Below are positions 22,576 to 29,579 of a DNA stretch of 32,897 nucleotides, piece by piece. This DNA comes from Oscillospiraceae bacterium (GTDB taxonomy: Bacteria; Bacillota; Clostridia; Oscillospirales; Oscillospiraceae): NCBI GenBank assembly GCA_016296635.1, contig JAEDIZ010000013.1, positions 1 through 32,897 on the forward strand. The letters run 5' to 3'. A program made the position numbers and the translations under genes. Position 1 is the stretch's first letter. The number at the start of each line of letters is the position of its first letter. Under the pieces are notes generated by a model that searched no databases, was not told the DNA's origin, and worked only from the letters and a program-made list of their open reading frames with translations.

Positions 22576-23247
22576 TTGAACCTCAGGAAAAAGTTGGAGA
22601 TTCGTCCCGGCGTGACAGCGCTGATCGGCGGCGGCGGAAAGACAACCTGCATGTACGCGTTGGCGCAGGAGCTTTCGGCAGATGCAAAGGTTATCGTCTG
22701 CACATCGACACATATCTTTCCGCCGGAACATCTGCCCTGTCTGGTTTCACCGGAGGTTGAAGAAGTCCGGCAGGCGCTGCTGCGGAAGAATACAGTCTGC
22801 ATCGGAACAAACAGCAAAGAGGGAAAATTCGGAGCGCCAAACCTGCCGTTTTCCGTGCTGGCGGAGCTGGCGGACTATGTGATTGTGGAGGCGGACGGCT
22901 CCCGGGGCAGACCCCTCAAGGCTCACGCTTCGCATGAGCCGGTGATTCCGGAAAATGCAGATCAGGCGATTTTGCTGCTTGGCATTTCGGGCATCGGAAA
23001 ATCAATCCTTGAGGCGGCACATCGGCCGGAGCTTTACAGCGAACGGCTGGGTGTTTCTCCGGATACGATCGTGACACCGGAACTGGCGGCAGAGTATCTG
23101 AAGCTGGAAAACCTGCATACAAAGGTGCTGATCAATCAGGTCGAAACGCCGCAGCAAAGAGCGGACGCAGAAGCAATTGCAAGGCTGCTGAACTGCTCCG
23201 TCTGCACGGGTGCATTACAGAAAGGGTGGCTGGAATGCTTATATTGA
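22576..23247 (+). CDS. yqeC: Selenium-dependent molybdenum hydroxylase accessory protein YqeC
   Basis: A 223-residue protein of the YqeC family found with selenium-dependent molybdenum hydroxylases; its biochemical step is not established. A P-loop-like TALIGGGGKTTCMYALAQEL lies near the N terminus, followed by VIVCTSTHIFPPE, VIVEADGSRGRPLKAH (conserved EADG.....K) and GISGIGK. The start is TTG 22576, with AAAGAGG eight bases upstream and the predicted transcript start at 22551; a longer in-frame extension from 22453 would begin upstream of the promoter. The end overlaps yqeB by 13 bases, indicating translational coupling. Confidence 0.9.
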   Translation: MNLRKKLEIRPGVTALIGGGGKTTCMYALAQELSADAKVIVCTSTHIFPPEHLPCLVSPEVEEVRQALLRKNTVCIGTNSKEGKFGAPNLPFSVLAELADYVIVEADGSRGRPLKAHASHEPVIPENADQAILLLGISGIGKSILEAAHRPELYSERLGVSPDTIVTPELAAEYLKLENLHTKVLINQVETPQQRADAEAIARLLNCSVCTGALQKGWLECLY

Positions 23248-24029
23248 TTCGAGGCGCCGGTGATCTGGCCTCCGGCATTGCGCTGCGGCTGCACCGCTGC
23301 GGTATGCAGGTCGTGATGACGGATCTGCCGCAGCCCATGGCCATTCGCCGGACGGTCTGCTTCTCGCAGGCGATCGTACACGGAAAATGTATGGTAGAGG
23401 ATGCGGCGGCGGTCAGATGTGAAACGGAAGAGGAAGTAAAAAAAACACTTTCCGAGGGTGTGATTCCGGTACTGGCTGATGAGACGGCAAGCTGCAAGAC
23501 ATGGCTTCAGCCGGATGCCATGGTGGACGCGATCCTTGCAAAGAGAAACCTCGGCACCAGAATCACGGATGCACCGGTGGTTGTGGGTGTCGGCCCGGGC
23601 TTTACCGCCGGGCAGGACTGCCATGCGGTAGTGGAAACCATGCGCGGTCACACGCTGGGGCGCTGCATTTATGAAGGAAGCGCGCTTCCGAATACCAACA
23701 TTCCCGGCCTCATCGGCGGCTTTGCCGGTGAACGCGTGCTGCGCGCACCGGATACGGGCGTGTTTCACGCGCTGGCAGAGATCGGAGATCACGTAAAGTC
23801 CGGCGACTGTGTGGGGCAGGTGAACGGACAGCCCATGTGCTGCACGATTTCAGGCGTTCTGCGCGGTCTGATTGCAGACGGGACGCCCGTCACGAAGGGC
23901 CTCAAATCCGGAGATATAGATCCCAGAGATGACGAGAGCTACTGCAAGACGGCATCCGACAAGGCGATGGCCATAGCGGGCGGCGTACTGGAGGCAATAC
24001 TGCATCTCAGTGGATCTTTTCCGTTATAA
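23235..24029 (+). CDS. yqeB: Selenium-dependent molybdenum hydroxylase accessory protein YqeB
   Basis: A 264-residue protein of the YqeB/EF2563 family, a marker gene for the selenium-cofactor molybdenum hydroxylases. It begins with a Rossmann-like MLILIRGAGDLASGIALRLHRCGMQVVMTD. Later come VVVGVGPGFTAGQDCHAVVETMRGHTLGR and a biotinyl/lipoyl-like turn in GDHVKSGDCVGQV, and it ends with DPRDDESYCKTASDKAMAIAGGVLEAIL. ATG 23235 is used because AAAGGGTGG precedes it; an in-frame GTG at 23226 is inside that ribosome site. It is related in part to XdhC/CoxI-type maturation factors and probably helps insert selenium or activated cofactor into XdhA. Confidence 0.92.
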   Translation: MLILIRGAGDLASGIALRLHRCGMQVVMTDLPQPMAIRRTVCFSQAIVHGKCMVEDAAAVRCETEEEVKKTLSEGVIPVLADETASCKTWLQPDAMVDAILAKRNLGTRITDAPVVVGVGPGFTAGQDCHAVVETMRGHTLGRCIYEGSALPNTNIPGLIGGFAGERVLRAPDTGVFHALAEIGDHVKSGDCVGQVNGQPMCCTISGVLRGLIADGTPVTKGLKSGDIDPRDDESYCKTASDKAMAIAGGVLEAILHLSGSFPL

Positions 24030-24598
24030 GTACATTGCAGCCGCTTGACGTGCGCACGGTACGCCTGCGCACCTGCTGCCTTCTTCTGACGAAAAATCTC
24101 TCGTTGAGAAAAAATAAAAAACTTTTGTGCCACAGCGGATCTGAAAAGGCAGGAACGGATTCGCAACCCCATATTTTCTTTCCGCAGAAAGAAAATACCG
24201 TGTCGCACCGCCACAAAAGAAAGGGCTTTCCCATGCGGCATCATGTATCGCTTGCGCAAATTTACAGTGCAAAGTGACCGCCCGAAAGTACCGCAAAAGG
24301 AATGACCTCCCGCAGCCCGTCATAGCTGATGATGCCGCAGGGCTTCTGCGTATGGAATGTCGCGTGTGTCGGAAATTCCACTTGCGGCGAGGGAGCGGCA
24401 GAGCCACGATTCGAGTCGCTGATCGGGTACCGAAAGTTTCAGACAAAAGGAAAACATCCAAAGAAAACCATATGGTTTTCTTTGGCACGTCTTTGGATAC
24501 TTTCGCCGTGTAGCGAAAGTATCCCGCCGGAGGCAGAACAAGCCGATTGAAGGCAGAACAAAGATGTTCTTTGCAAAATACTGTTTTGGAGATTGAAC
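24030..24598. other. 570-bp gap between yqeB and selD, repeat-bearing, no supported gene
   Basis: Open frames in this stretch have no family resemblance and poor ribosome sites. It holds a TATTTTCTTTC/GAAAGAAAATA hairpin (24172-24197), CCAAAGAAAACC/GGTTTTCTTTGG (24459-24484) and a second copy of a dispersed repeat. An AGAACA-AAGA-TGTTCT inverted repeat (24555-24570) lies about 30 bases before selD. No convincing selD promoter was found; selD may be transcribed through from yqeC-yqeB. Confidence 0.6.
24474..24534. repeat. Dispersed repeat, copy B (copy A at 21459-21521)
   Basis: The two stretches agree at most positions over about 61-63 bp, from GGTTTTCT through CACGTCTTTGG, the TACTTTCG...CGAAAGTA stem and the end ATCCCGCCGGAGGC. 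A shorter inverted match (GCCTCCGGCGG, about 20785-20796) near the 54-aa gene 1 may be a third degenerate copy. Confidence 0.75.
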
Positions 24599-25636
24599 AT
24601 GGAAAACGAAATCAAACTGACAAAACTTGCTTCCTGCGCAGGCTGCGGTGCAAAGGTGGGCGCCGGTGTACTGGCACAGCTGCTGGACGGCATCCGTGTC
24701 CATCAGGACCCCAATCTGCTGGTGGGCTTTGATAAGAGCGACGATGCTTCCGTATACAAAGTGTCTGACGAGCTGGCGCTTGTGCAGACCGTGGATTTTT
24801 TCCCGCCCATCGATGATGATCCTTATACCTTCGGACAGATCGCGGCGACCAACGCGCTTTCTGACGTTTACGCCATGGGCGGCGAGCCGAAGCTCTGCCT
24901 CAATATCATGGCGATTCCCGAATCCATGCCGAAAAGTGCGGTTCACGATCTGCTGCGCGGCGGCTATGATAAGGTTTACGAGGCGGGTGCGCTCATCACG
25001 GGCGGCCATTCCATCCTTGATGACGAGCCGAAATACGGCCTCGCGGTTACGGGCTTCGTTCACCCGGACAAGGTTCTGACCAACAGCGGGGCGAAGCCGG
25101 GCGATGTGCTGTTCCTGACGAAACCCCTTGGCATCGGTATTCTGACAACTGCCGCCAAGGCAGAGCTTCTGGAGGAAGAAACGAAAAAACTGGCGGTACG
25201 GCTGATGACAACGCTCAACAAAGCTGCCCGCGATGTGATGGTGCGCTACTGCGTCCATGCCTGCACGGATGTGACGGGCTTCTCCTTCCTGGGGCATGCC
25301 TGCGAAATGGCGGAAGGCAGCGGTACGGAGCTGCACATCGACACAAAAAATATCGATATCATACCGGAAGCGTTGGAATTTGCAAACATGGGCATTCTGC
25401 CTGCGGGTATGTACCGCAACCGGAACTTTGCCGAAGGCAAGGTGGACGCGGGCGATGTGGAGCTGGCGGTGCAGGATGTGCTGTATGATCCGCAGACGGC
25501 GGGCGGCCTGCTGATCGCCGTGGATGCAAGCGATGCGGACGAAATGGAGAAGGAACTCAAGAATGCGGTTCCCAGCTGTCAGAGAGTCGGCACGGTTGAA
25601 CGCTGGCAGGGCGGCGCAAGAATCATTCTGAGGTGA
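24599..25636 (+). CDS. selD: Selenophosphate synthetase (selenide, water dikinase)
   Basis: A 345-residue enzyme making selenophosphate from selenide and ATP. The N-terminal SCAGCGAKVGAG contains Cys16, matching the catalytic Cys/Sec position (E. coli Cys17), and Lys19. The window gene uses Cys, not a UGA codon. DDASVYKV, the metal-binding DFFPPIDDDPYTFGQIAATNALSDVYAMGG, GGHSI, TKPLGIG, TDVTGFSFLGH and DPQTAGGLLIAV follow in the normal order. ATG 24599 has GGAG seven bases before. No selA, selB, selC or ybbB is in the window; with yqeB/yqeC beside it, supply of selenium to the XdhA cofactor is the likely use. Confidence 0.95.
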   Translation: MENEIKLTKLASCAGCGAKVGAGVLAQLLDGIRVHQDPNLLVGFDKSDDASVYKVSDELALVQTVDFFPPIDDDPYTFGQIAATNALSDVYAMGGEPKLCLNIMAIPESMPKSAVHDLLRGGYDKVYEAGALITGGHSILDDEPKYGLAVTGFVHPDKVLTNSGAKPGDVLFLTKPLGIGILTTAAKAELLEEETKKLAVRLMTTLNKAARDVMVRYCVHACTDVTGFSFLGHACEMAEGSGTELHIDTKNIDIIPEALEFANMGILPAGMYRNRNFAEGKVDAGDVELAVQDVLYDPQTAGGLLIAVDASDADEMEKELKNAVPSCQRVGTVERWQGGARIILR

Positions 25637-25640
25637 TGGG

Positions 25641-26000
25641 ATGAAACGGTTTTTTCTTTCTGATGAAGATTCTCTTGTGATCCTGCCGCCGGAGAACGGC
25701 GAGGGAGCAACACTGGAAATCCTTTCCGGAAGCACGATGATGTTTTTTGAATTCTCGGCGATCGAATCAGCCGAATGTCAGAAAAATGTGCATATGGATG
25801 TGCGCAGCTTCGATGCGCTGCTGCTGGTGGCGAGTGATGCGATGTTCGGCGAAAAGCAGCGGCTGCTGATCCCGGAGAGTCACAGAGATTATCCGGCGCT
25901 TTTGCAGGCGCTGAAAACCTACGCTCCGGCGCTGGATCTGAACGTCGAGTCGGAGTTCCGGTTGGAGCAGTGCGAGCACGGCGGACACCATCACGCATAA
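25641..26000 (+). CDS. Unrecognised 119-aa protein encoded with selD, Cys/His-rich C terminus
   Basis: Starts four bases after the selD stop with GGTGATGGG overlapping it, so it is co-translated with selD. No family is recognised. The body looks mixed alpha/beta (ATLEILSGSTMMFFEFSAIES, FDALLLVASDAMF) and the last nine residues are CEHGGHHHA, preceded by a further Cys in SAECQKN. Such a tail commonly binds metal or a soft ligand. Given selD, yqeB, yqeC and a molybdenum hydroxylase nearby, a role in carrying or donating selenium or in cofactor maturation is possible but is inference only. Confidence 0.75.
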   Translation: MKRFFLSDEDSLVILPPENGEGATLEILSGSTMMFFEFSAIESAECQKNVHMDVRSFDALLLVASDAMFGEKQRLLIPESHRDYPALLQALKTYAPALDLNVESEFRLEQCEHGGHHHA

Positions 26001-26022
26001 GAAAACCGCAGACGCAAAAACT

Positions 26023-26050
26023 ACCTCCTGTGAAAACGGGAGGTGTTTTT
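26023..26050 (+). terminator. Terminator of selD operon that also contains the next ribosome site
   Basis: ACCTCCTG (26023-26030) pairs with CGGGAGGT (26037-26044) around TGAAAA, then GTTTTT. The 3' arm GGGAGG is the only ribosome site for ATG 26051, so the hairpin both ends the selD transcript and could mask translation of the small gene. Confidence 0.65.
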
Positions 26051-26191
26051 ATGCAGAAAAAGCAGAAAGCAGAACAGGCTGTCGAAAGAATCATGGCAGA
26101 AGGGCCGAGCTTCACGGATCCTTTGGGTATGTGGACGGGAAAACCTGCCGATGAAGAGGAACTGCCCGTGCAGGATGCGGATGATCTGTAA
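26051..26191 (+). CDS. 46-aa acidic protein of unknown function
   Basis: Starts MQKKQKAEQAVERIMAEG with a short amphipathic helix, then FTDPLGMWTGKP and a strongly acidic end (EEELPVQDADDL). The 'DPLGxxTGxPxDxxxxPVQDADDL' pattern is one I associate with small conserved clostridial proteins, which argues it is real despite its size. GGGAGG with eight-base spacing precedes ATG, but that site is inside a hairpin. A strong terminator follows two bases after the stop. Confidence 0.65.
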   Translation: MQKKQKAEQAVERIMAEGPSFTDPLGMWTGKPADEEELPVQDADDL

Positions 26192-26192
26192 C

Positions 26193-26230
26193 AAAAGAGC
26201 GAAGGCATTTGATGATGCTTTCGCTCTTTT
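26193..26230 (+). terminator. Terminator after the 46-aa gene
   Basis: AAAAGAGCGAAGGC (26193-26206) pairs with GCTTTCGCTCTTTT (26217-26230), one G-T pair, loop of ten bases; the 3' arm itself supplies the T run. Confidence 0.75.
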
Positions 26231-26255
26231 CGCAGCAAAAAACTTCCTGGAAGCC

Positions 26256-26284
26256 TTGGAAAAAATATGAAACTATGATATGAT
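26256..26284 (+). promoter_or_regulatory. Promoter of the helicase-dprA operon
   Basis: TTGGAA (26256-26261), 17-bp spacer, TATGAT (26279-26284). The perfect palindrome AAAAATCGCGATTTTT (26288-26303) lies at the predicted transcript start. Confidence 0.6.
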
Positions 26285-26331
26285 TAAAAAAATCGCGATT
26301 TTTCGCAGCAGGATACAAAGGACGCAGAAAC

Positions 26332-27516
26332 ATGGAACAGAATTTGACATTTTCAGATCTTGGCCTGTCGAAAGAGATTCTTCAGGCGTTGGAAAAGAAG
26401 GGCTACGGCTATCCGACACAGATTCAGGCGGAGGCGATTCCGCCGTTTCTGCAGTGGAAGGATGTCATTGCCAAGGCCCCCACCGGTACCGGCAAGACCT
26501 TTGCCTTCGGTATTCCTATGATTGAGCATATCGATACGGAATCCGAGAATCTGCAGGGACTGATCCTTGCACCCACCAGAGAGCTGGCCATTCAGATCTG
26601 TGACGAGTTGAGAGGACTTCTGACATTTTATAAAAACATCCGGGTTGCTGTTGTCTACGGCGGCGCAAAGATCGAAGGACAGATCAAGCAACTCAAAAAC
26701 CATCCGCAGATCGTGGTGGCAACGCCGGGCAGACTGATGGATCATTACAACCGCAAGACGCTGCGGCTGGACAAAGTACAGACCGTTGTTCTGGACGAAG
26801 CTGACCGGATGCTGGACATGGGCTTTTTTGATGACGTGACGAAGATCATCGAAAAGGTAAAGAACCGCCGCAATCTCGGACTGTTTTCCGCAACGATTTC
26901 CCAGGAAGTCATGACGGTTTCGTGGATGTATCAGCGCGATGAGGTGGAGATCACGGTTAAGCCCGAGGCAGAAAACCGTCCGGACATTACGCAGTATTCG
27001 ATTTCCTGCCCGCCGCTGGAAAAGGTGGATACGACCATCAAGCTTATGCGGACGATGGGCTTTGAGAGAGCAATCATTTTCTGCAACACGAAGGCCATGT
27101 GCCAGCGCCTCAGCGACGATCTGCGCCGGTTCGGCGTGGACGCGGACTGCATTCACGGCGATATTCCGCAGACAAAGCGCGAGAAAACCATGCGCTCGTT
27201 CAAGGAAGGCAAGCTGCCGGTGCTGATCGCAACGGATGTGGCTTCCCGCGGCATTGATGTGGACGATGTGGACTGCGTCATCAACTACGATGTGCCGGAA
27301 GAAAATGAGTATTATATCCATAGAATCGGCAGAACCGGCCGCGCCAAGAAAAAAGGCGTGGCGATTACGGTGCTGGGTACATGGCCGGAGCAGTCGAAGC
27401 TGGAGGAGATCGCAAAGTATTCGCATTATCAGATCCAGCCGGTGAAGTTCCTTGAGGACGGAACGCTGGTGGCGGCAGAGGTAAAGAAGCCGCAGCCGCG
27501 CAGGAGAATGCGGTGA
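26332..27516 (+). CDS. DEAD-box RNA helicase
   Basis: A 394-residue ATP-dependent RNA helicase comprising only the two RecA-like core domains. All motifs are present: Q motif (GYPTQIQ), motif I APTGTGKT (Lys55), PTRELA, TPGR, DEAD at about residues 155-158, FSAT for motif III, IIFCNTK, ATDVASRGIDV and HRIGRTGRA. The tail after residue 370 is short and basic (PQPRRRMR), without the DbpA-type RNA-binding domain, so the exact RNA target (ribosome assembly, mRNA decay) cannot be told. AAGGAC precedes the ATG. The stop overlaps the next gene's GTG. Confidence 0.93.
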   Translation: MEQNLTFSDLGLSKEILQALEKKGYGYPTQIQAEAIPPFLQWKDVIAKAPTGTGKTFAFGIPMIEHIDTESENLQGLILAPTRELAIQICDELRGLLTFYKNIRVAVVYGGAKIEGQIKQLKNHPQIVVATPGRLMDHYNRKTLRLDKVQTVVLDEADRMLDMGFFDDVTKIIEKVKNRRNLGLFSATISQEVMTVSWMYQRDEVEITVKPEAENRPDITQYSISCPPLEKVDTTIKLMRTMGFERAIIFCNTKAMCQRLSDDLRRFGVDADCIHGDIPQTKREKTMRSFKEGKLPVLIATDVASRGIDVDDVDCVINYDVPEENEYYIHRIGRTGRAKKKGVAITVLGTWPEQSKLEEIAKYSHYQIQPVKFLEDGTLVAAEVKKPQPRRRMR

Positions 27517-28397
27517 GAGCGGCAGAGCGGGGCATGATGCTCCTTTGCTGTCAGCTGGCAGATCCCAAGGCGAAGCCGCTGACGCTTGCACAGTTTCGGA
27601 ATCTTTCAAAGCGGGCAAATGAAATGCGGATGGCAGACGGCGATCCGATGCAGGCTGTGCGGGAAAAAGATCTGCTGCGGCTCGGATACGATGAAGCGCA
27701 TGCCGAGCGGATCGTGCAGCTTCTTTCCCGGGAAAAGCAGCTGGATCGGTATCTGTCTGCCATGGAGCGCTCCGGCATCAGTGTTCTGACGCGCATTTCA
27801 GAACAGTATCCCGAAATGCTGGCGAGAAAGCTCGGCATATCCTGCCCGCCGGTTCTGTTTGCGAAAGGAGATCTTTCACTTCTTGCGCGCCGTGCGATCA
27901 GCGTGGTTGGATCCAGAAAGCTTACACCCGAAGGGCTTGCGTTTGCACAGACGGCAGGCCGTCTGATTGCTGAAGAAGGTTTTGCTCTCTGCTCTGGCGG
28001 TGCGGAGGGTGCAGACCGGACGGCGCAGCGCGCGGCGATGGAAAACGGCGGCAGCGCCGTCATCTTTACGCCGCAGGAGCTGTATAAATATCGGGCAGGG
28101 AAAGATACGCTTTATCTTTCTGAAGATGGATTTGATCTTCCCTTTACGGCGCAGCGGGCGCTGCACCGCAATCGGCTGATCCACGCCATGGGAGAAAAAG
28201 TACTTGTGGCGCAGGTGCGAAACGGTATCGGCGGCACATGGAGCGGCACAGTTGAGAATCTGCGGCAGGGATACAGTCCGGTTTTCGTCCATGACGATGA
28301 TTCCGAGGGCGCAAGAGCGCTGATGGAGCGGGGCGCCACGGGCGTGGAAAAGCTGACCGGAATATCCGCATTGGAAACTGCGCAGCTGCATTTTTGA
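27513..28397 (+). CDS. dprA: DprA/Smf-like DNA-processing protein
   Basis: A 294-residue protein with an N-terminal helical region and a Rossmann-like DprA core: ISVVGSRKLTPEG, LCSGGAEGADRTAQRAAMENGGSAVIF and ALHRNRLIHAMGEKVLVAQ. Classical DprA binds single-stranded DNA and loads RecA during transformation. Here the usual SGxAxGID and GxDxxYP motifs are changed (SGGAEGAD, no GCGxD-YP), so this is a divergent branch whose role may differ. The start is GTG 27513 overlapping the helicase stop (GTGA), with AGGAG upstream, so it is translationally coupled to the helicase. Confidence 0.82.
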   Translation: MRAAERGMMLLCCQLADPKAKPLTLAQFRNLSKRANEMRMADGDPMQAVREKDLLRLGYDEAHAERIVQLLSREKQLDRYLSAMERSGISVLTRISEQYPEMLARKLGISCPPVLFAKGDLSLLARRAISVVGSRKLTPEGLAFAQTAGRLIAEEGFALCSGGAEGADRTAQRAAMENGGSAVIFTPQELYKYRAGKDTLYLSEDGFDLPFTAQRALHRNRLIHAMGEKVLVAQVRNGIGGTWSGTVENLRQGYSPVFVHDDDSEGARALMERGATGVEKLTGISALETAQLHF

Positions 28398-28407
28398 TCT
28401 GAATATA

Positions 28408-28458
28408 ACGGTTCGTCTTTTCAAATCTGATTGAAAAGACGAACCGTATTTCTTTTTT
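28408..28458 (+). terminator. Terminator of the helicase-dprA operon
   Basis: A 17-bp perfect stem, ACGGTTCGTCTTTTCAA (28408-28424) with its complement at 28431-28447, loop ATCTGA, followed by ATTTCTTTTTT. Confidence 0.9.
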
Positions 28459-28536
28459 CGATAATTCATAAAATGTTCGAGCAGAATTAAAGTTTTCTTT
28501 CTATATGGTTAATCATGCTCGATTTATTGCAGACAC

Positions 28537-28566
28537 TTGAATTAAAGGTGTATTTCCTGCTATGAT
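28537..28566 (+). promoter_or_regulatory. Promoter of the eda-kdgK operon with nearby inverted repeat
   Basis: TTGAAT (28537-28542), 18-bp spacer, TATGAT (28561-28566). In the leader TGATC-TGAAT-GATCA (28581-28595) stands immediately before the ribosome site and could be an operator or translational hairpin. No regulator gene is adjacent. Confidence 0.55.
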
Positions 28567-28608
28567 AAATCGAAAATACATGATCTGAATGATCAGAGGA
28601 GGATACAT

Positions 28609-29565
28609 ATGGACGAATTAAAAAGACTGGCAGGCGCGGGCATCGTTCCCGTGGTCGTGGTGGATGATGTAAAGGACGCAGTTCCCACTGCAAAGGCTTT
28701 GTTGGCAGGCGGCATCGATGTCATGGAGATCACCTTCCGCACCGCGGCTGCAGCGGATTCCATCGCGGCAGTTGCCAAAGAGTGCCCGGATATGCTGGTA
28801 GGTGCAGGCACAGTCATCACGCTGGAGCAGTGCAAAAAGGCCGTGGAGATGGGCGCAAAGTTTATCGTTTCTCCGGGCTTTGACGAAGAAGTTGTCCGCT
28901 GGTGCGTGGAAAACGGCGTCGCCGTAACCCCCGGCTGCGTGACGCCCACCGAGATCATGGCTGCTATGAAGCTTGGTCTCAAGGTTGTGAAGTTCTTCCC
29001 GGCAAGCGTCTACGGCGGACTGTCTGCAATGAAGGCGCTGTCTGCGCCCTTCGGCGGCATCAAGTTCATTCCCACCGGTGGCGTAAACGAGAAGAATCTC
29101 GGCGAGTTCATTGCGGCTCCCTTTATCCACGCGGTCGGCGGCAGCTGGGTCTGCACGAAGAAGGACATCGCTGAAGGCAATTTCGATAAGATCACGGCAC
29201 TCTGCAAGCAGGCAAGATCCATTGCGCTGGGCTTTGAACTTGCACACGTCGGCGTCAACTGCGAGGATGCGGAAAAGGCAATGAGCCTCTGCAAAACGCT
29301 GGAGGATGCTTTCGGCCTTGCAGCCAAGGAAGGCAACAGCTCCGTGTTTGCAGGAACTGCCGTGGAAGCCATGAAGAGCATGTATCTTGGTGCCAACGGC
29401 CATATCGGACTCAAGACCAACAGCGTGGATCTTGCGGTTGCCGAACTGCAGAAGAAGGGCTTCACCGTCAACGAAAGCACCGTGAAGTACAAGGGTGAGC
29501 GCATGAGCGTGGCCTATTTCAACGAGGACTTCGGCGGCTTCGCCATCCATGTCGTGCAGAAGTAA
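28609..29565 (+). CDS. eda: KDPG/KHG aldolase fused to a VOC (glyoxalase-like) domain
   Basis: A 318-residue fusion. Residues 1 to about 205 are a class I KDPG aldolase: GIVPVVVVDD, MEITFRT with Glu40, GAGTVITLEQ, VSPGFDEEVV and the Schiff-base Lys128 in VVKFFPAS, with PTGGVNEKNLGEFI. It splits 2-keto-3-deoxy-6-phosphogluconate to pyruvate and glyceraldehyde 3-phosphate. Residues about 207-318 form a VOC/glyoxalase-type domain (ELAHVGVNCEDAEKAMSLCKTLEDAFGL ... NEDFGGFAIHVVQ) of unknown role. GGAGG precedes ATG. It is co-transcribed with the sugar kinase 14 bases downstream that makes its substrate. Confidence 0.93.
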   Translation: MDELKRLAGAGIVPVVVVDDVKDAVPTAKALLAGGIDVMEITFRTAAAADSIAAVAKECPDMLVGAGTVITLEQCKKAVEMGAKFIVSPGFDEEVVRWCVENGVAVTPGCVTPTEIMAAMKLGLKVVKFFPASVYGGLSAMKALSAPFGGIKFIPTGGVNEKNLGEFIAAPFIHAVGGSWVCTKKDIAEGNFDKITALCKQARSIALGFELAHVGVNCEDAEKAMSLCKTLEDAFGLAAKEGNSSVFAGTAVEAMKSMYLGANGHIGLKTNSVDLAVAELQKKGFTVNESTVKYKGERMSVAYFNEDFGGFAIHVVQK

Positions 29566-29579
29566 AGGAGAGGATACAT

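Noticed and set aside
24390..24432. GATTCGAGTC looks like a tRNA T-loop (possible selC near selD)
   Set aside because: The flanking arms do not form a five-pair T stem, no matching acceptor strand or UCA anticodon arm is found upstream, so no tRNA is supported.
24024..24488. 154-codon minus-strand frame in the yqeB-selD gap
   Set aside because: Low-complexity Phe/Cys/Arg-rich product crossing two repeat hairpins, overlapping the yqeB end, without a ribosome site or recognisable domain.
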